From: Bacteroides sp.
Lineage (GTDB): Bacteria; Bacteroidota; Bacteroidia; Bacteroidales; Muribaculaceae
Direction of reading: 5' to 3'
DNA: 64,000 nucleotides
NCBI GenBank assembly: GCA_014802325.1
Contig: JAAVCK010000004.1
Location: 1 to 64,000 of the forward strand
Positions within the stretch are counted from its first letter, which is position 1. Each line of letters opens with the position of its first letter. Below the pieces are notes generated by a model. The model saw only the letters and a program-made list of their open reading frames with translations, did not search any database and was not told the origin of the DNA. A program made the position numbers and the translations under genes. Shown here in pieces: positions 17,215 through 25,920 of the stretch.

Positions 17215-18054
17215 ATGTCAACTCCCAATTTTGACCAACTCCTCGAAGCAGGCTGCCATTTCGGCCACATGAAAAGAAAATGGAATCCTGCTATGGCTCC
17301 TTACATCTTCATGGAGCGCAACGGTATCCACATCATCGACCTCTATAAAACTCAGGCCAAGCTCGAAGAAGCTGCTGCCGCTCTCCGCAACATAGCTCGC
17401 GGCGGTAAGAAGATCCTCTTCGTTGCTACCAAAAAACAGGCCAAAGAGCTCCTCGCCGAAAAGGCTTCATCGGTTAACATGCCCTATGTTATCGAACGCT
17501 GGCCCGGCGGTATGCTCACCAACTTCCCCACCATCCGCAAGGCTGTCAAGAAGATGACCACCATCGACAAGATGACCAACGATGGTACTTTCGACAACCT
17601 CTCCAAGCGCGAGAAACTCCAGATCACCCGTCAGCGCGCAAAGCTTGAGAAGAACCTCGGCTCTATCGCCGACCTCAACCGTCTTCCCTCGGCTCTCTTC
17701 GTTGTTGACGTCCTCAAAGAGCACATCGCCGTTGCTGAGGCCAACCGTCTCGGTATCCCCGTATTCGGTATCGTCGACACCAACTCTAACCCCAACAACA
17801 TTGACTTCGTGATCCCCGCCAACGACGACGCATCCAAGTCAATCGAGCTCATCCTCGACACCGTATGCGCTTCTATCGCCGAAGGTCTCGAAGAGCGCAA
17901 GGTTGAGAAGGCCGATGAAAAAGCATCTGCCGAGCAGAACGAAGAAAAAGCTCCCCGTCGCGAACGCCGCCGCGTTGCTCGCCGCAACGAAGAGGCTGAA
18001 ATTAAGGAGACCGTAGTAGCTGAAGCTACCGAAGCTCCCGCCGAAGAAGCTTAA
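17215..18054 (+). CDS. rpsB: 30S ribosomal protein S2
   Basis: A 279-residue protein with S2 signatures: LLEAGCHFGHMKRKWNPAM, then ILFVATKKQAKELL, the ERWPGGMLTNF block and FGIVDTNSNPNNIDFVIPANDDA. The C-terminal 45 residues are a charged low-complexity extension (repeats of E, R and A), common in Bacteroidetes S2. It binds the small-subunit neck together with S1. The gap to tsf carries a strong hairpin (18081-18133). Confidence 0.97.
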   Translation: MSTPNFDQLLEAGCHFGHMKRKWNPAMAPYIFMERNGIHIIDLYKTQAKLEEAAAALRNIARGGKKILFVATKKQAKELLAEKASSVNMPYVIERWPGGMLTNFPTIRKAVKKMTTIDKMTNDGTFDNLSKREKLQITRQRAKLEKNLGSIADLNRLPSALFVVDVLKEHIAVAEANRLGIPVFGIVDTNSNPNNIDFVIPANDDASKSIELILDTVCASIAEGLEERKVEKADEKASAEQNEEKAPRRERRRVARRNEEAEIKETVVAEATEAPAEEA

Positions 18055-18080
18055 TCTTCACTTCCTGTAAAAAACTTTTA

Positions 18081-18133
18081 GGGTCAAAAGACATCCCTGA
18101 TGGAATTGACCATCGCGGGCAGCCTTTTGACCC
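18081..18133 (+). terminator. Hairpin between rpsB and tsf (terminator or attenuator)
   Basis: GGGTCAAAAG (18081-18090) pairs with CTTTTGACCC (18124-18133), followed by TCATTTTATTT. rpsB and tsf are normally co-transcribed, so this probably ends only part of the transcripts. Confidence 0.6.
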
Positions 18134-18179
18134 TCATTTTATTTCACCAATCAGTTAACCCTAAACACCATTACACGAT

Positions 18180-19172
18180 ATGGCAGTAACAATGGCAGAA
18201 ATCACCAAGCTGCGCAACCTCACTTCAGCCGGCTTGATGGACTGCAAAAAAGCACTCAACGAAACTAACGGTGACATCGAAGCCGCCGTTGAAATCCTCC
18301 GTAAAAAAGGTCAGGCCGTAGCAGCCAAGCGCGAAGACCGTCAGGCTTCGGAAGGCTATGTAGTAGCCCGCACCGATGGCAAATTCGCCGCTATCCTCGC
18401 CCTCAACTGCGAGACCGACTTCGTAGCTAAAAACGCTGGATTCATCGAACTCGCCAACAAGCTCATGGATCTCGCTATGGCCAACAAGTTCAAGACAGCC
18501 GAAGAGCTCAAGGCTTTCACCGTTGACGGTATGCTCGTAGCCGATCTCATCACCGAACTCAGCGGTAAGACCGGCGAAAAGACCGAAATCGGTGCATATG
18601 AAGTAGTAGAAGCTCCCTCTACCGCCGCTTACAACCACTTCAACAACAAACTCGCTGCTATCGTAGGCTTCAACCTCGAAGGCGTTGACGAGCAGGTTGG
18701 CCGCGAAATCTGCATGCAGATCGCATCAATGAACCCCGTTGCCGTTAGCCGCGAAGACGTTCCCCAGGCCACTATCGACCAGGAGATCGCCGTAGCTGTT
18801 GAAAAGACCAAACAGGAGCAGGTACGCAAGGCCGTTGAAGCAGCCCTCAAGAAGGCCGGCCTCAACCCCAACCACTTCGACTCTGAAGACCACATCGAAT
18901 CCAACATCTCCAAGGGATGGATCACCGAAGAAGATGCTGCCAAGGGTCGCGAAATCATGAAGGCTACCGCTGAAGCCAAAGCCGCTAACCTCCCCGAAGC
19001 TATGATTCAGAACATCGCCAACGGCCGTCTCAACAAGTTCTTCAAGGAATCTTGCCTCATGGAGCAGGAATACGTACAGGACAGCAAGCTCACCGTAGGT
19101 CAGTTCCTCGATCAGACCACTAAGGGCCTTGTTGCCGTTGCCTTCAAGCGCGTTAACCTCAACCAGGACTAA
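18180..19172 (+). CDS. tsf: Translation elongation factor Ts
   Basis: A 330-residue EF-Ts, the nucleotide-exchange factor of EF-Tu. The N-terminal UBA-like domain has [21 protein letters not shown], then the core block [27 protein letters not shown]. The late block [21 protein letters not shown] is also typical. It follows rpsB in the usual order and is closed by a terminator at 19219-19252. Confidence 0.97.
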   Translation: MAVTMAEITKLRNLTSAGLMDCKKALNETNGDIEAAVEILRKKGQAVAAKREDRQASEGYVVARTDGKFAAILALNCETDFVAKNAGFIELANKLMDLAMANKFKTAEELKAFTVDGMLVADLITELSGKTGEKTEIGAYEVVEAPSTAAYNHFNNKLAAIVGFNLEGVDEQVGREICMQIASMNPVAVSREDVPQATIDQEIAVAVEKTKQEQVRKAVEAALKKAGLNPNHFDSEDHIESNISKGWITEEDAAKGREIMKATAEAKAANLPEAMIQNIANGRLNKFFKESCLMEQEYVQDSKLTVGQFLDQTTKGLVAVAFKRVNLNQD

Positions 19173-19218
19173 TCCCCATCTCTTGCCGATCAGCATCGGC
19201 TGATACTAAAAATCTATC

Positions 19219-19252
19219 GAAAGGTGCGCTCAATTCATGTCGCGCACCTTTC
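19219..19252 (+). terminator. Intrinsic terminator after tsf
   Basis: GAAAGGTGCGC (19219-19229) pairs with GCGCACCTTTC (19242-19252), followed by a T-rich stretch. It ends the ribosomal unit before the tRNA-Glu promoter. Confidence 0.75.
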
Positions 19253-19297
19253 TTCAAAAGATTTTTCACCGAAATTTTGCAAAAAACTTCAAAAAAA

Positions 19298-19329
19298 TTT
19301 GCACAACTAAAAATAACTGCTTAACTTTG
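19298..19329 (+). promoter_or_regulatory. Promoter of tRNA-Glu - rpsT - tRNA-Glu
   Basis: TTTG at 19298-19301 and TAACTTTG at 19322-19329 with 20 bases between. The -7 box lies 17 bases before the tRNA. No other consensus promoter is found before the final terminator, so it probably serves all three genes. Confidence 0.8.
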
Positions 19330-19346
19330 CAAGCGATTTCGGCAAT

Positions 19347-19418
19347 GGCCCATTCGTCTATCGGTTAGGACGCAAGATTTTCATTCTTGAAAGAGGAGTT
19401 CGATTCTCCTATGGGCTA
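19347..19418 (+). tRNA. tRNA-Glu (TTC), first copy
   Basis: A 72-nt cloverleaf. The acceptor GGCCCAT pairs with ATGGGCT (first pair G-U). The anticodon stem CAAGA/TCTTG holds loop TTTTCAT with anticodon TTC (19380-19382). The T arm has GTTCGATTC. CCA is not encoded. Confidence 0.95.
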
Positions 19419-19453
19419 CTAAGTTTTAAACAAGAACAACTAACATCTCTATA

Positions 19454-19711
19454 ATGGCAAATCATAAATCATCTATCAAGAGAATCCGCCAGATCGAGTC
19501 ACGTCGACTCCGCAACCGCTACTACGCAAAGACTGCCCGCAACGCCGTGCGCAATCTTCGCAAGATGACTGACAAGGCTGAAGCACAGGCCGCATTTGTC
19601 AAGATCTCCGCTATGCTTGACCGCCTCGCTTCCAAGAAGAGCATCTCTAAGAATAAAGCAGCCAACCTCAAGAGCAAGCTCGCTCACCACATCGCTAAGC
19701 TTGCCGCTTAA
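19454..19711 (+). CDS. rpsT: 30S ribosomal protein S20
   Basis: An 85-residue basic helical protein: [21 protein letters not shown], then [19 protein letters not shown] and [19 protein letters not shown] are standard S20. It binds 16S rRNA early in assembly. It sits 35 bases after one tRNA-Glu and 38 bases before an identical tRNA-Glu. With no promoter or terminator between them, the mRNA must be released by tRNA processing at both ends. Confidence 0.97.
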   Translation: MANHKSSIKRIRQIESRRLRNRYYAKTARNAVRNLRKMTDKAEAQAAFVKISAMLDRLASKKSISKNKAANLKSKLAHHIAKLAA

Positions 19712-19749
19712 AAATATAGCTTGACGGCTCAGCCGTTCAAGTCTACCGG

Positions 19750-19821
19750 GGCCCATTCGTCTATCGGTTAGGACGCAAGATTTTCATTCTTGAAAGAGGA
19801 GTTCGATTCTCCTATGGGCTA
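19750..19821 (+). tRNA. tRNA-Glu (TTC), second copy
   Basis: Identical over 72 nt to the copy at 19347-19418, including anticodon TTC. Between rpsT and this tRNA an imperfect hairpin (CTTGACGGCT / AGCCGTTCAAG, 19720-19741) may help 5' processing. A strong terminator follows. Confidence 0.95.
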
Positions 19822-19829
19822 CTTAGCAA

Positions 19830-19866
19830 GAGGATATATCACCAAGTGATATATCCTCCTTTTTTT
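19830..19866 (+). terminator. Intrinsic terminator after the second tRNA-Glu
   Basis: GAGGATATATCAC and GTGATATATCCTC form a perfect 13-bp stem around the loop CAA, followed by C and seven T. Confidence 0.9.
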
Positions 19867-19931
19867 ATACCCATTCATAGATTTTCCTGTTAGGTAATAA
19901 TCGGATTTATCGTCGTGCTCGTAGCTCAATA

Positions 19932-20291
19932 TTATTCAGCTTTGTAGATACGCACACCGGGGTGCGTCCGGCTGAACAAAATGGTAATTTTATCGCCGCA
20001 GTCGCGCACCTCCGGAAATAAATACCTGTCATCTCGCAGCCAGTATATCTGTGATGGCTTTTCTGATACGTGCCTCTTCGTCACGCATCTTTATCGAAAA
20101 TCCATCTGGCGCACTCTCTATTAGTTGCTCAAGTGGCTTGAGTGATATTATGGCCGGAAACGGATCATTTCCGGTAATGCCCGTCAACTCACTGACTATT
20201 TTTTCATTAACTTGATCCAGTCTTCTCTGTAATTTTCCGTAACATTAGTATTATCGCTTGCCAGATAATTTCTGAAATCGTCTTTTGTCAT
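19932..20291 (-). pseudogene. Decayed gene of about 120 codons with two frameshifts
   Basis: On the minus strand ATG 20291 opens MTKDDFRNYLASDN and stops after 31 codons. The next frame continues with RLDQVNEKIVSELTGITGND and ends at TGA 20031-20029. A third frame goes on as QIYWLRDDRYLFPEVRDCGD, then KITILFSRTHPGVRIYKAE, to TAA 19934-19932. The three pieces overlap in order and each looks protein-like, so one gene with two indels is the simplest reading. The family is unknown. It starts 37 bases after the pectate lyase stop and may once have shared its operon. Confidence 0.55.
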
Positions 20292-20327
20292 ACCAATGAT
20301 ATTTTTGATAGGAGTGAATAAATTGGA

Positions 20328-22538
20328 TTACTTAATCAACACAGCTTTCGCTTTGGTGTGGTTTGACTGTCGAAGCAGGTAGATGTTGCCGGAACGGGGA
20401 TGTGAGATGCGGCGTCCTGTCAGGTCGAAGTATTCAGCTTCACCTGCGATTTCATCAGTCGCGATTGATTCGACAGCAGATTCATCAGCCACATATACAT
20501 CGCCCTCTATCTTGATATTTCTGAGTGCAAGCTGTTTGGTGGTCAGCAAATAATAAAGATTCAGTTTGATGCGCAGTGTCTCGCCCACTCCTACATTGTT
20601 GAGCGGTAATTCGATGGTCGAATAGTAAGGCGTGTCTGATGATCTGACCGGCTGGAAGCCGGTGAGCAACTTCTGCGGTTCGCCTGCGTCGCGGCTACAT
20701 TGGATATCTATGTAACACATATCCGTACCCATGCGTGCGGCATTAAGCGACAGTTTCTTCGGAACGAATACATACCCCTCCGCAGCTACTACTTCAAACG
20801 TTATGCAGCAGTCATCGTCAGCCACTTTTGTGAGATCTTCGGTAGGATTAAACAGAGTGAATATCTCTCCACTAATCTTCTTGCTTGAATTGACTGCTAT
20901 TTTCTCGCCCAGGCTGAATGAGGCGGTAGTGAATACACCGGCCGGACTCGTCTCGGCATCGGTATCGTTGGATACACCCTTATCAAACGGCCAAAACACA
21001 ACGGCCTCCGAAGGCACACCTGACAGACCGATTACCTCGGCCTTGACGGGGATATGGAATGTATTGTCGGGTGTAGTGGCTATGATCGACATTTCCACCT
21101 TTCCTGACTTACTGAACGCAGCCTTGACATACACATCGGCCTGAATAAGATTAGCGTCAGTGGCCTTTACAGCAAGGTCGGACGTGAATTCACCGTCGGC
21201 GGAGAGCGAAAGTGTTACGCCATCGGGGGCAGAAAAGGTGATGACCGACGGTGTGGTGGCGCCGAATGCCGAGATATTGAATAATCCGCTGACCTGATTG
21301 CCCGAGTAGACTTTACCGAAATTCAGTTCGGCCGGAGCACTCGACAGCGCACGGCTATAAGGATCGGCAAGCGTCGGGCCTACATTCTTCATCATTTCCG
21401 GCACACTCTTTACGTCTGTCACCGTATATTCATATGGCACTTCGACTTTTGCATTGCCGGAGGTGAAAACATGCCCCTCCCAATAACATTTTCTCCATTC
21501 ATACTTCACATCATCGTCATTGATAACCAGCGCACGTTTTACGCGCGAGGTAAAATACGAAGATTCTATGAGCAGCCTTGACGCCTTGTGAGCGTTGATA
21601 CAAGAACCCTGCGGACAGTCCCAATAACAATTCAATATGTGGTGAATACCCAAACCGGTCAGGGGCATACGGCCCAGACAACCCTCATCCCAGAAGCAGC
21701 GGATCCAACTGATATTGTTTTTCTGCGGAGAGCCATCGGTGATTTCAGTACCTGAGTTAAGATTGCTCAGCGGATGGTTATAAGCCTTTTCGGTATATCG
21801 GAAATGCGTGTCGCTCACGGTCACGAAATCAGAGTTATTCACTATATCGAGATTTCCGTCCATACCGTCGGTAAACCGGCAGTGATCCACCCAAATATGA
21901 TTGCAGCCGTTGAGAGTCAGCAGGTCAGCCCCACCTACATCAAGCGAGCCCGGACCCTCAAAGTCAAGATTACGGATTATGATATTTGAGCAGCCCACCA
22001 TGTCAAACACTCCCGAGTAGCGATACCTCTCTTTTTCATCGCCGTAGCGGTCTATAATAGCCTGACGGATGGTCAGTTCGCACTGCTCGGCCACATAGGC
22101 GCCATTTGAGAGCGTGCCTCCGAGATTATCACCGGCATTCTGACTTAGCGACTTAACATTGAGCTCGTCGAGCATATCGCAGATCTCTTTCGATACGGTA
22201 AATGAAGTATACAGTTTCGCCCCGTTGACTCCTATAAGAGTCTTGCCGGTAATAGACTGAAATGAGATGAGCGACGACAGCTCAAAGTCACCATCAATAC
22301 CGTCAAACACTATCACATCGTGGGTAATTACAGCCTCGGCGATAGCTTCGCGCATATCCGCGCCATTGCTACGGAGCACTATGAGTGATCCGTCAGCTCC
22401 TCCTGTAAGATCGTAGTCGCCTGCTGTATAGACTGATTTACACGTAGCCCAGCCTTCCGGCCGCCCGTTGTCCGCGGCTATCATTGGCAACACTACACTG
22501 AATAAAGCAATAAGAATAAACGTCGCACGATGGTTCAT
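20328..22538 (-). CDS. Secreted pectate lyase (PL1 family)
   Basis: A 736-residue secreted protein with an N-terminal signal peptide. The parallel beta-helix of polysaccharide lyase family 1 spans about residues 40-380: IIIRNLDFEGPGS, NHIWVDHCRFTDGMDGNLDI (the DHxxF..D Ca2+ region), VTVSDTHFRYTEKAYNHP, and GRMPLTGLGIHHILNCYWD with the late helix Arg. It should cleave polygalacturonate by beta-elimination. Beta-rich domains follow (about 385-690), then a tail (YFDLTGRRISHPRSGNIYLL) like a sorting signal. A TAAATTTG box (22580-22573) lies upstream. Confidence 0.88.
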   Translation of the reverse strand: MNHRATFILIALFSVVLPMIAADNGRPEGWATCKSVYTAGDYDLTGGADGSLIVLRSNGADMREAIAEAVITHDVIVFDGIDGDFELSSLISFQSITGKTLIGVNGAKLYTSFTVSKEICDMLDELNVKSLSQNAGDNLGGTLSNGAYVAEQCELTIRQAIIDRYGDEKERYRYSGVFDMVGCSNIIIRNLDFEGPGSLDVGGADLLTLNGCNHIWVDHCRFTDGMDGNLDIVNNSDFVTVSDTHFRYTEKAYNHPLSNLNSGTEITDGSPQKNNISWIRCFWDEGCLGRMPLTGLGIHHILNCYWDCPQGSCINAHKASRLLIESSYFTSRVKRALVINDDDVKYEWRKCYWEGHVFTSGNAKVEVPYEYTVTDVKSVPEMMKNVGPTLADPYSRALSSAPAELNFGKVYSGNQVSGLFNISAFGATTPSVITFSAPDGVTLSLSADGEFTSDLAVKATDANLIQADVYVKAAFSKSGKVEMSIIATTPDNTFHIPVKAEVIGLSGVPSEAVVFWPFDKGVSNDTDAETSPAGVFTTASFSLGEKIAVNSSKKISGEIFTLFNPTEDLTKVADDDCCITFEVVAAEGYVFVPKKLSLNAARMGTDMCYIDIQCSRDAGEPQKLLTGFQPVRSSDTPYYSTIELPLNNVGVGETLRIKLNLYYLLTTKQLALRNIKIEGDVYVADESAVESIATDEIAGEAEYFDLTGRRISHPRSGNIYLLRQSNHTKAKAVLIK

Positions 22539-22572
22539 GATGGTATTAGCTGATTGAAATTATTTGTATTGG

Positions 22573-22580
22573 CAAATTTA
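22573..22580 (-). promoter_or_regulatory. -7 box (TAAATTTG) of the pectate lyase gene
   Basis: On the minus strand, about 35 bases before the start at 22538. It diverges from the promoter of the lipoprotein operon. Confidence 0.5.
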
Positions 22581-22630
22581 ATCAAATTCACCATCATTAT
22601 CAAAAATTTCGCCTTTACAAAAATATTATC

Positions 22631-22662
22631 TTTGGGCTGAGGGGGATAATTTTGTATCTTTG
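22631..22662 (+). promoter_or_regulatory. Promoter of the lipoprotein - ispA-like - tatD - nlpC - cstA operon
   Basis: TATCTTTG at 22655-22662 with TTTG at 22631-22634, 20 bases apart. That TTTG is itself the end of another TATCTTTG (22627-22634), so two overlapping promoters may exist. Confidence 0.7.
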
Positions 22663-22703
22663 CACGAAACATCACAGTGAAATGTAACTTACTTCTTTTC
22701 TCC

Positions 22704-23198
22704 ATGAAACGAACCACCCTGCTGATCATCTTTGCCCTGCTGGCGGCATTTGTGCTCTACGCATGCGCTCACTCATCAGTCAGTCGCCCCGCCCTGACTC
22801 CCGACACTTCGGCTGCCGTGGGGCCGCAAGCCGCGTCGCTCGTGGGCGACAATGACCCTCACATGGCTGCACGCCTGCTCGTGGAGTGGCTGGCCGAAAC
22901 TCCGGCCACCGACAGGACTTTCGCCATGGATTTCACCCGTGAAGTATATCGCCTCTACTCCGTATCGACCGACTCGGGCACACTCGAAGCATTTGCCTCA
23001 ACCCTTGAAGAAGCCAAGGACTCACTCCCGCTCGACCGTCAGGTCAACGTGTTCGTAGCCGTGTCGTCGCCCGCCACATTGGGCCAGATGTTACGCAACG
23101 ATCCTCAGGCCGACACTATTGTGGCCATGATAATATCACGCTACGGCGCCGACAGCGCAAGTGTAGCATCATTTCTCAACGCATATAATTCCTACTAA
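22704..23198 (+). CDS. Small lipoprotein of unknown function
   Basis: A 164-residue protein starting at ATG 22704, where the signal peptide begins (MKRTTLLIIFALLAAFVLYAC); the lipobox ends with LYAC, so Cys21 would be lipidated. The mature part is mostly helical and acidic with a four-helix look (RLLVEWLAETPATDRTFAMD, and TLEAFASTLEEAKDSLPLD). I know no family. It heads an operon; the prenyl synthase gene starts 12 bases after it. Confidence 0.7.
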   Translation: MKRTTLLIIFALLAAFVLYACAHSSVSRPALTPDTSAAVGPQAASLVGDNDPHMAARLLVEWLAETPATDRTFAMDFTREVYRLYSVSTDSGTLEAFASTLEEAKDSLPLDRQVNVFVAVSSPATLGQMLRNDPQADTIVAMIISRYGADSASVASFLNAYNSY

Positions 23199-23209
23199 CC
23201 ACTCCTATC

Positions 23210-24172
23210 ATGCAATCACTTCAGGAATACCGCCGTATGGCTGAAGACGCCATAGCCCGACTTCAGTTGCCCTCTTCTCCCGCCGGCCTCTACGAGCCGA
23301 TCCGATATATGATCGACGGCGGAGGCAAGCGTCTGCGCCCGGTGCTTACACTCGCATCGTGCGAGGCTATGGGGGCCGACCCCATGAGTGCCATCCATCA
23401 GGCTATCGCCATAGAGATGTTTCACAACTTCACACTGCTCCACGACGACATAATGGATAAAGCCGACGTGCGCCACGGACGCCCAACCGTACACCGGAAA
23501 TGGAACGAAGCCACAGGCATTCTCTCGGGCGACGCCATGCTCACCACTGCCACCATGCTGCTCTCCATCAAGGCCGGCGACAGACTCAACGACGCCCTGC
23601 AACTCTTCAACGGCACTGCCATGAACATCTACGAAGGTCAGCAATACGACATGGACTTCGAGTCGCGCATGGACGTCACCGTTGAGGAATACCTTGAAAT
23701 GATACGTCTGAAAACGTCGGTACTGCTCGGCTGCGCTTGCTCTATGGGCGCACTGATGGCTCAGGCCGACTTCGATACACAACTGCAATTTTTCAATTTC
23801 GGCGTCAACCTCGGCCTCGCGTTCCAACTTCAGGACGATTATCTCGACTCGTTTGGCGATCAGGCCACCTTCGGCAAAGCCATAGGGGGCGACATCCTCA
23901 ACGATAAAAAAACATGGCTACTCATCTCGGCTCTGCGCGAGGACACCACCGGATGTCTGGCCGAAATCATAGCAAATCCGCCTGCACCTGAAGAGAAGAT
24001 AGCTCTGGTGAAGGAAATCTACCGTTCGCTCGGACTGGTCGACGGAATACGCGAACTCATACGCGCCTATACCGATGCGGCAATAGCCTGCCTTGACACA
24101 CTTCCCGTCACTCCCGAAGCCCGCGCATTCTTCATGCGTCTGGCTCTCGAAACAGCATCACGCACCAAATGA
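23210..24172 (+). CDS. Polyprenyl diphosphate synthase (IspA/GGPPS family)
   Basis: A 320-residue all-helical trans-prenyltransferase. The first aspartate-rich motif is DDIMD at residues 79-83 (LLHDDIMDKADVRHGRPTVH) and the second is DDYLD near 209-213 (FQLQDDYLDSFGD), each binding Mg2+ and diphosphate. GGGKRLRP (about 37-44) binds IPP. It condenses IPP with an allylic substrate; residues before the first motif set the product length and do not decide it by eye. It overlaps tatD by 4 bases (ATGA), so the two are translationally coupled. Confidence 0.9.
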   Translation: MQSLQEYRRMAEDAIARLQLPSSPAGLYEPIRYMIDGGGKRLRPVLTLASCEAMGADPMSAIHQAIAIEMFHNFTLLHDDIMDKADVRHGRPTVHRKWNEATGILSGDAMLTTATMLLSIKAGDRLNDALQLFNGTAMNIYEGQQYDMDFESRMDVTVEEYLEMIRLKTSVLLGCACSMGALMAQADFDTQLQFFNFGVNLGLAFQLQDDYLDSFGDQATFGKAIGGDILNDKKTWLLISALREDTTGCLAEIIANPPAPEEKIALVKEIYRSLGLVDGIRELIRAYTDAAIACLDTLPVTPEARAFFMRLALETASRTK

Positions 24173-24951
24173 TCGTAGACACTCATTCACATCTGTACCT
24201 GCCCGAATTTGCCGACGACGATGCCGGAGCCGACGCCGTCAGCCGAGCCATCGACGCTGGAGTGGATAAAATCATCCTGCCCAACGTAGACCTCACCACC
24301 ATCGCCCCCCTTCATGCTCTATTGGACCGCTTTCCCGGCCATCTGTATGCGGCAATGGGGCTTCACCCTACCGAGGTAAGCGATAATCCGTCGGCGCAGC
24401 TCGACACTATAGAGCGACTGCTCGAAGGCCCTGACAGTCGGCAATATGTGGCTGTAGGTGAGATAGGCATGGACCTATACTGGGACAAAAGCCGCGAGAA
24501 GGAGCAGGCCGAAGCATTCCGCTGTCAGGCCGCTCTGGCCGCCCGGCTCGGACTCCCTGTCATAATCCACTGCCGCGAGGCACTGCCTCAGACTCTCGAA
24601 GTGCTTTCATCGCTTCCCGAAGTGCCACGCGGTGTATTCCACAGCTTTACCGGCACGGAGGCCGACGTCGACGCCATTCGCCGTGTGAGCGATTTTTATT
24701 TCGGCATCAACGGCATAGTGACGTTCAAGAAATCCACACTGCCGGCCACGCTGCCCCACATAGGCATAGATAGAGTGCTTCTTGAGACCGACGCTCCCTA
24801 TCTCGCGCCCGTCCCTCACCGGGGCAAACGAAACGAGAGTGCTTACATAGTCAACACTGCCGCCGCCGTAGCCGCGGCCTTCGGCATGACGGTGGAAGAA
24901 GTGGAAGCCGTCACTACCGCCAATGCCATAAATCTTTTCTCACTCAAATGA
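24169..24951 (+). CDS. TatD-family metal-dependent hydrolase
   Basis: A 260-residue TIM-barrel nuclease of the TatD family. The metal site is DTHSHLY (residues 3-9), the Glu of VGEIGMDLYW (about 98), IIHCREA (about 131), VFHSFTG (about 156) and LLETDAPYLAPVPHRGKRNE (about 202-221) with its metal Asp. TatD enzymes are 3'-5' DNA exonucleases or RNases used in repair and quality control. It overlaps both neighbours by 4 bases. Confidence 0.92.
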   Translation: MIVDTHSHLYLPEFADDDAGADAVSRAIDAGVDKIILPNVDLTTIAPLHALLDRFPGHLYAAMGLHPTEVSDNPSAQLDTIERLLEGPDSRQYVAVGEIGMDLYWDKSREKEQAEAFRCQAALAARLGLPVIIHCREALPQTLEVLSSLPEVPRGVFHSFTGTEADVDAIRRVSDFYFGINGIVTFKKSTLPATLPHIGIDRVLLETDAPYLAPVPHRGKRNESAYIVNTAAAVAAAFGMTVEEVEAVTTANAINLFSLK

Positions 24952-25898
24952 AAAAGCTTATCATACTCCTGCTCTCTCTCACCTCGATGCTCAGCGCCTA
25001 TGCAGCCGCTCCGGCCGACACTCTATGGGCTCAAGTGACTATCCCGGTGGCTTGCATACGCGAGAAGCCGTCGCACTCGGCACAGATGACCTCTCAGGCC
25101 ATACTCGGCACGCCGCTGCGCATCACCGGCCAGCCCGACAACGAGTGGCTGGCCATAGAAGGACCTGACGGCTACACCGGTTATATGATATATTCATCGG
25201 TCACACGTCCGTCGCACAGCGATATGCTGGCATGGCGGAGTGCCAAGCGCCTGGTAGTGCGTCCTTATCGCGAAGCCATAGCTTACACCTCGCCTCATCT
25301 GCGCGACCCGCGCTCGGTGCTTACCGAACTCGTGCCGGGTTCGATAGTCGAAGGCACGCTATCAAATGACTCGGTCACTGAAATCCGTCTGCCCGACGGA
25401 CGCAAGGGCTGGGTAGCCACGGCGCGCCTTCAGCCTATAGAGCAGTGGGCTTCGCAACCGCTTTCCACCGATTCCATAATCCTGACAGCCTACTCGCTCA
25501 TGGGCGCTCCGTATCTCTGGGGCGGCATGTCGACCAAAGCCGTCGATTGCTCCGGCCTGGTCAGGGTGGCTTATCAGGGCAACGGCATATTACTGCGCCG
25601 CGATGCCTCACAGCAGATTCATACCGGTAATAAGATTTCACCCTCGGCACCGATCGACTCTCTGCGCCGCGGCGACCTGTTGTTTTTCTCCTACGTGCCG
25701 GGCGGACGAATATCACACGTGGCGCTCTATGACTCAGACTCAACCTATATCCACTCGTCAGGACGCGTGAAGGTCAATCGCATGAAAGCCGATGACCCCG
25801 ACTTCAGCCACCGCGTTTACCGCGGAGCTTCACGCATAGAAGGAGCTATCCCCTCTGCCGGTATCACCACATTCCGCCTCCACCCCTGGTACTTTTAA
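24948..25898 (+). CDS. Secreted SH3 - NlpC/P60 peptidase
   Basis: A 316-residue cysteine peptidase with a signal peptide. Two bacterial SH3-like domains (about 25-155) precede the NlpC/P60 domain. Catalytic Cys is in VDCSGLVRVAY (about 199-209), His in ISHVALYD, and a third polar residue in YIHSSGRVK. Similar Bacteroidales enzymes are gamma-D-glutamyl-L-diamino-acid endopeptidases that cut peptidoglycan stem peptides in the periplasm. It overlaps tatD by 4 bases. Confidence 0.9.
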   Translation: MKKLIILLLSLTSMLSAYAAAPADTLWAQVTIPVACIREKPSHSAQMTSQAILGTPLRITGQPDNEWLAIEGPDGYTGYMIYSSVTRPSHSDMLAWRSAKRLVVRPYREAIAYTSPHLRDPRSVLTELVPGSIVEGTLSNDSVTEIRLPDGRKGWVATARLQPIEQWASQPLSTDSIILTAYSLMGAPYLWGGMSTKAVDCSGLVRVAYQGNGILLRRDASQQIHTGNKISPSAPIDSLRRGDLLFFSYVPGGRISHVALYDSDSTYIHSSGRVKVNRMKADDPDFSHRVYRGASRIEGAIPSAGITTFRLHPWYF

Positions 25899-25920
25899 TT
25901 ATAAAATTCCCATTAAAAAA

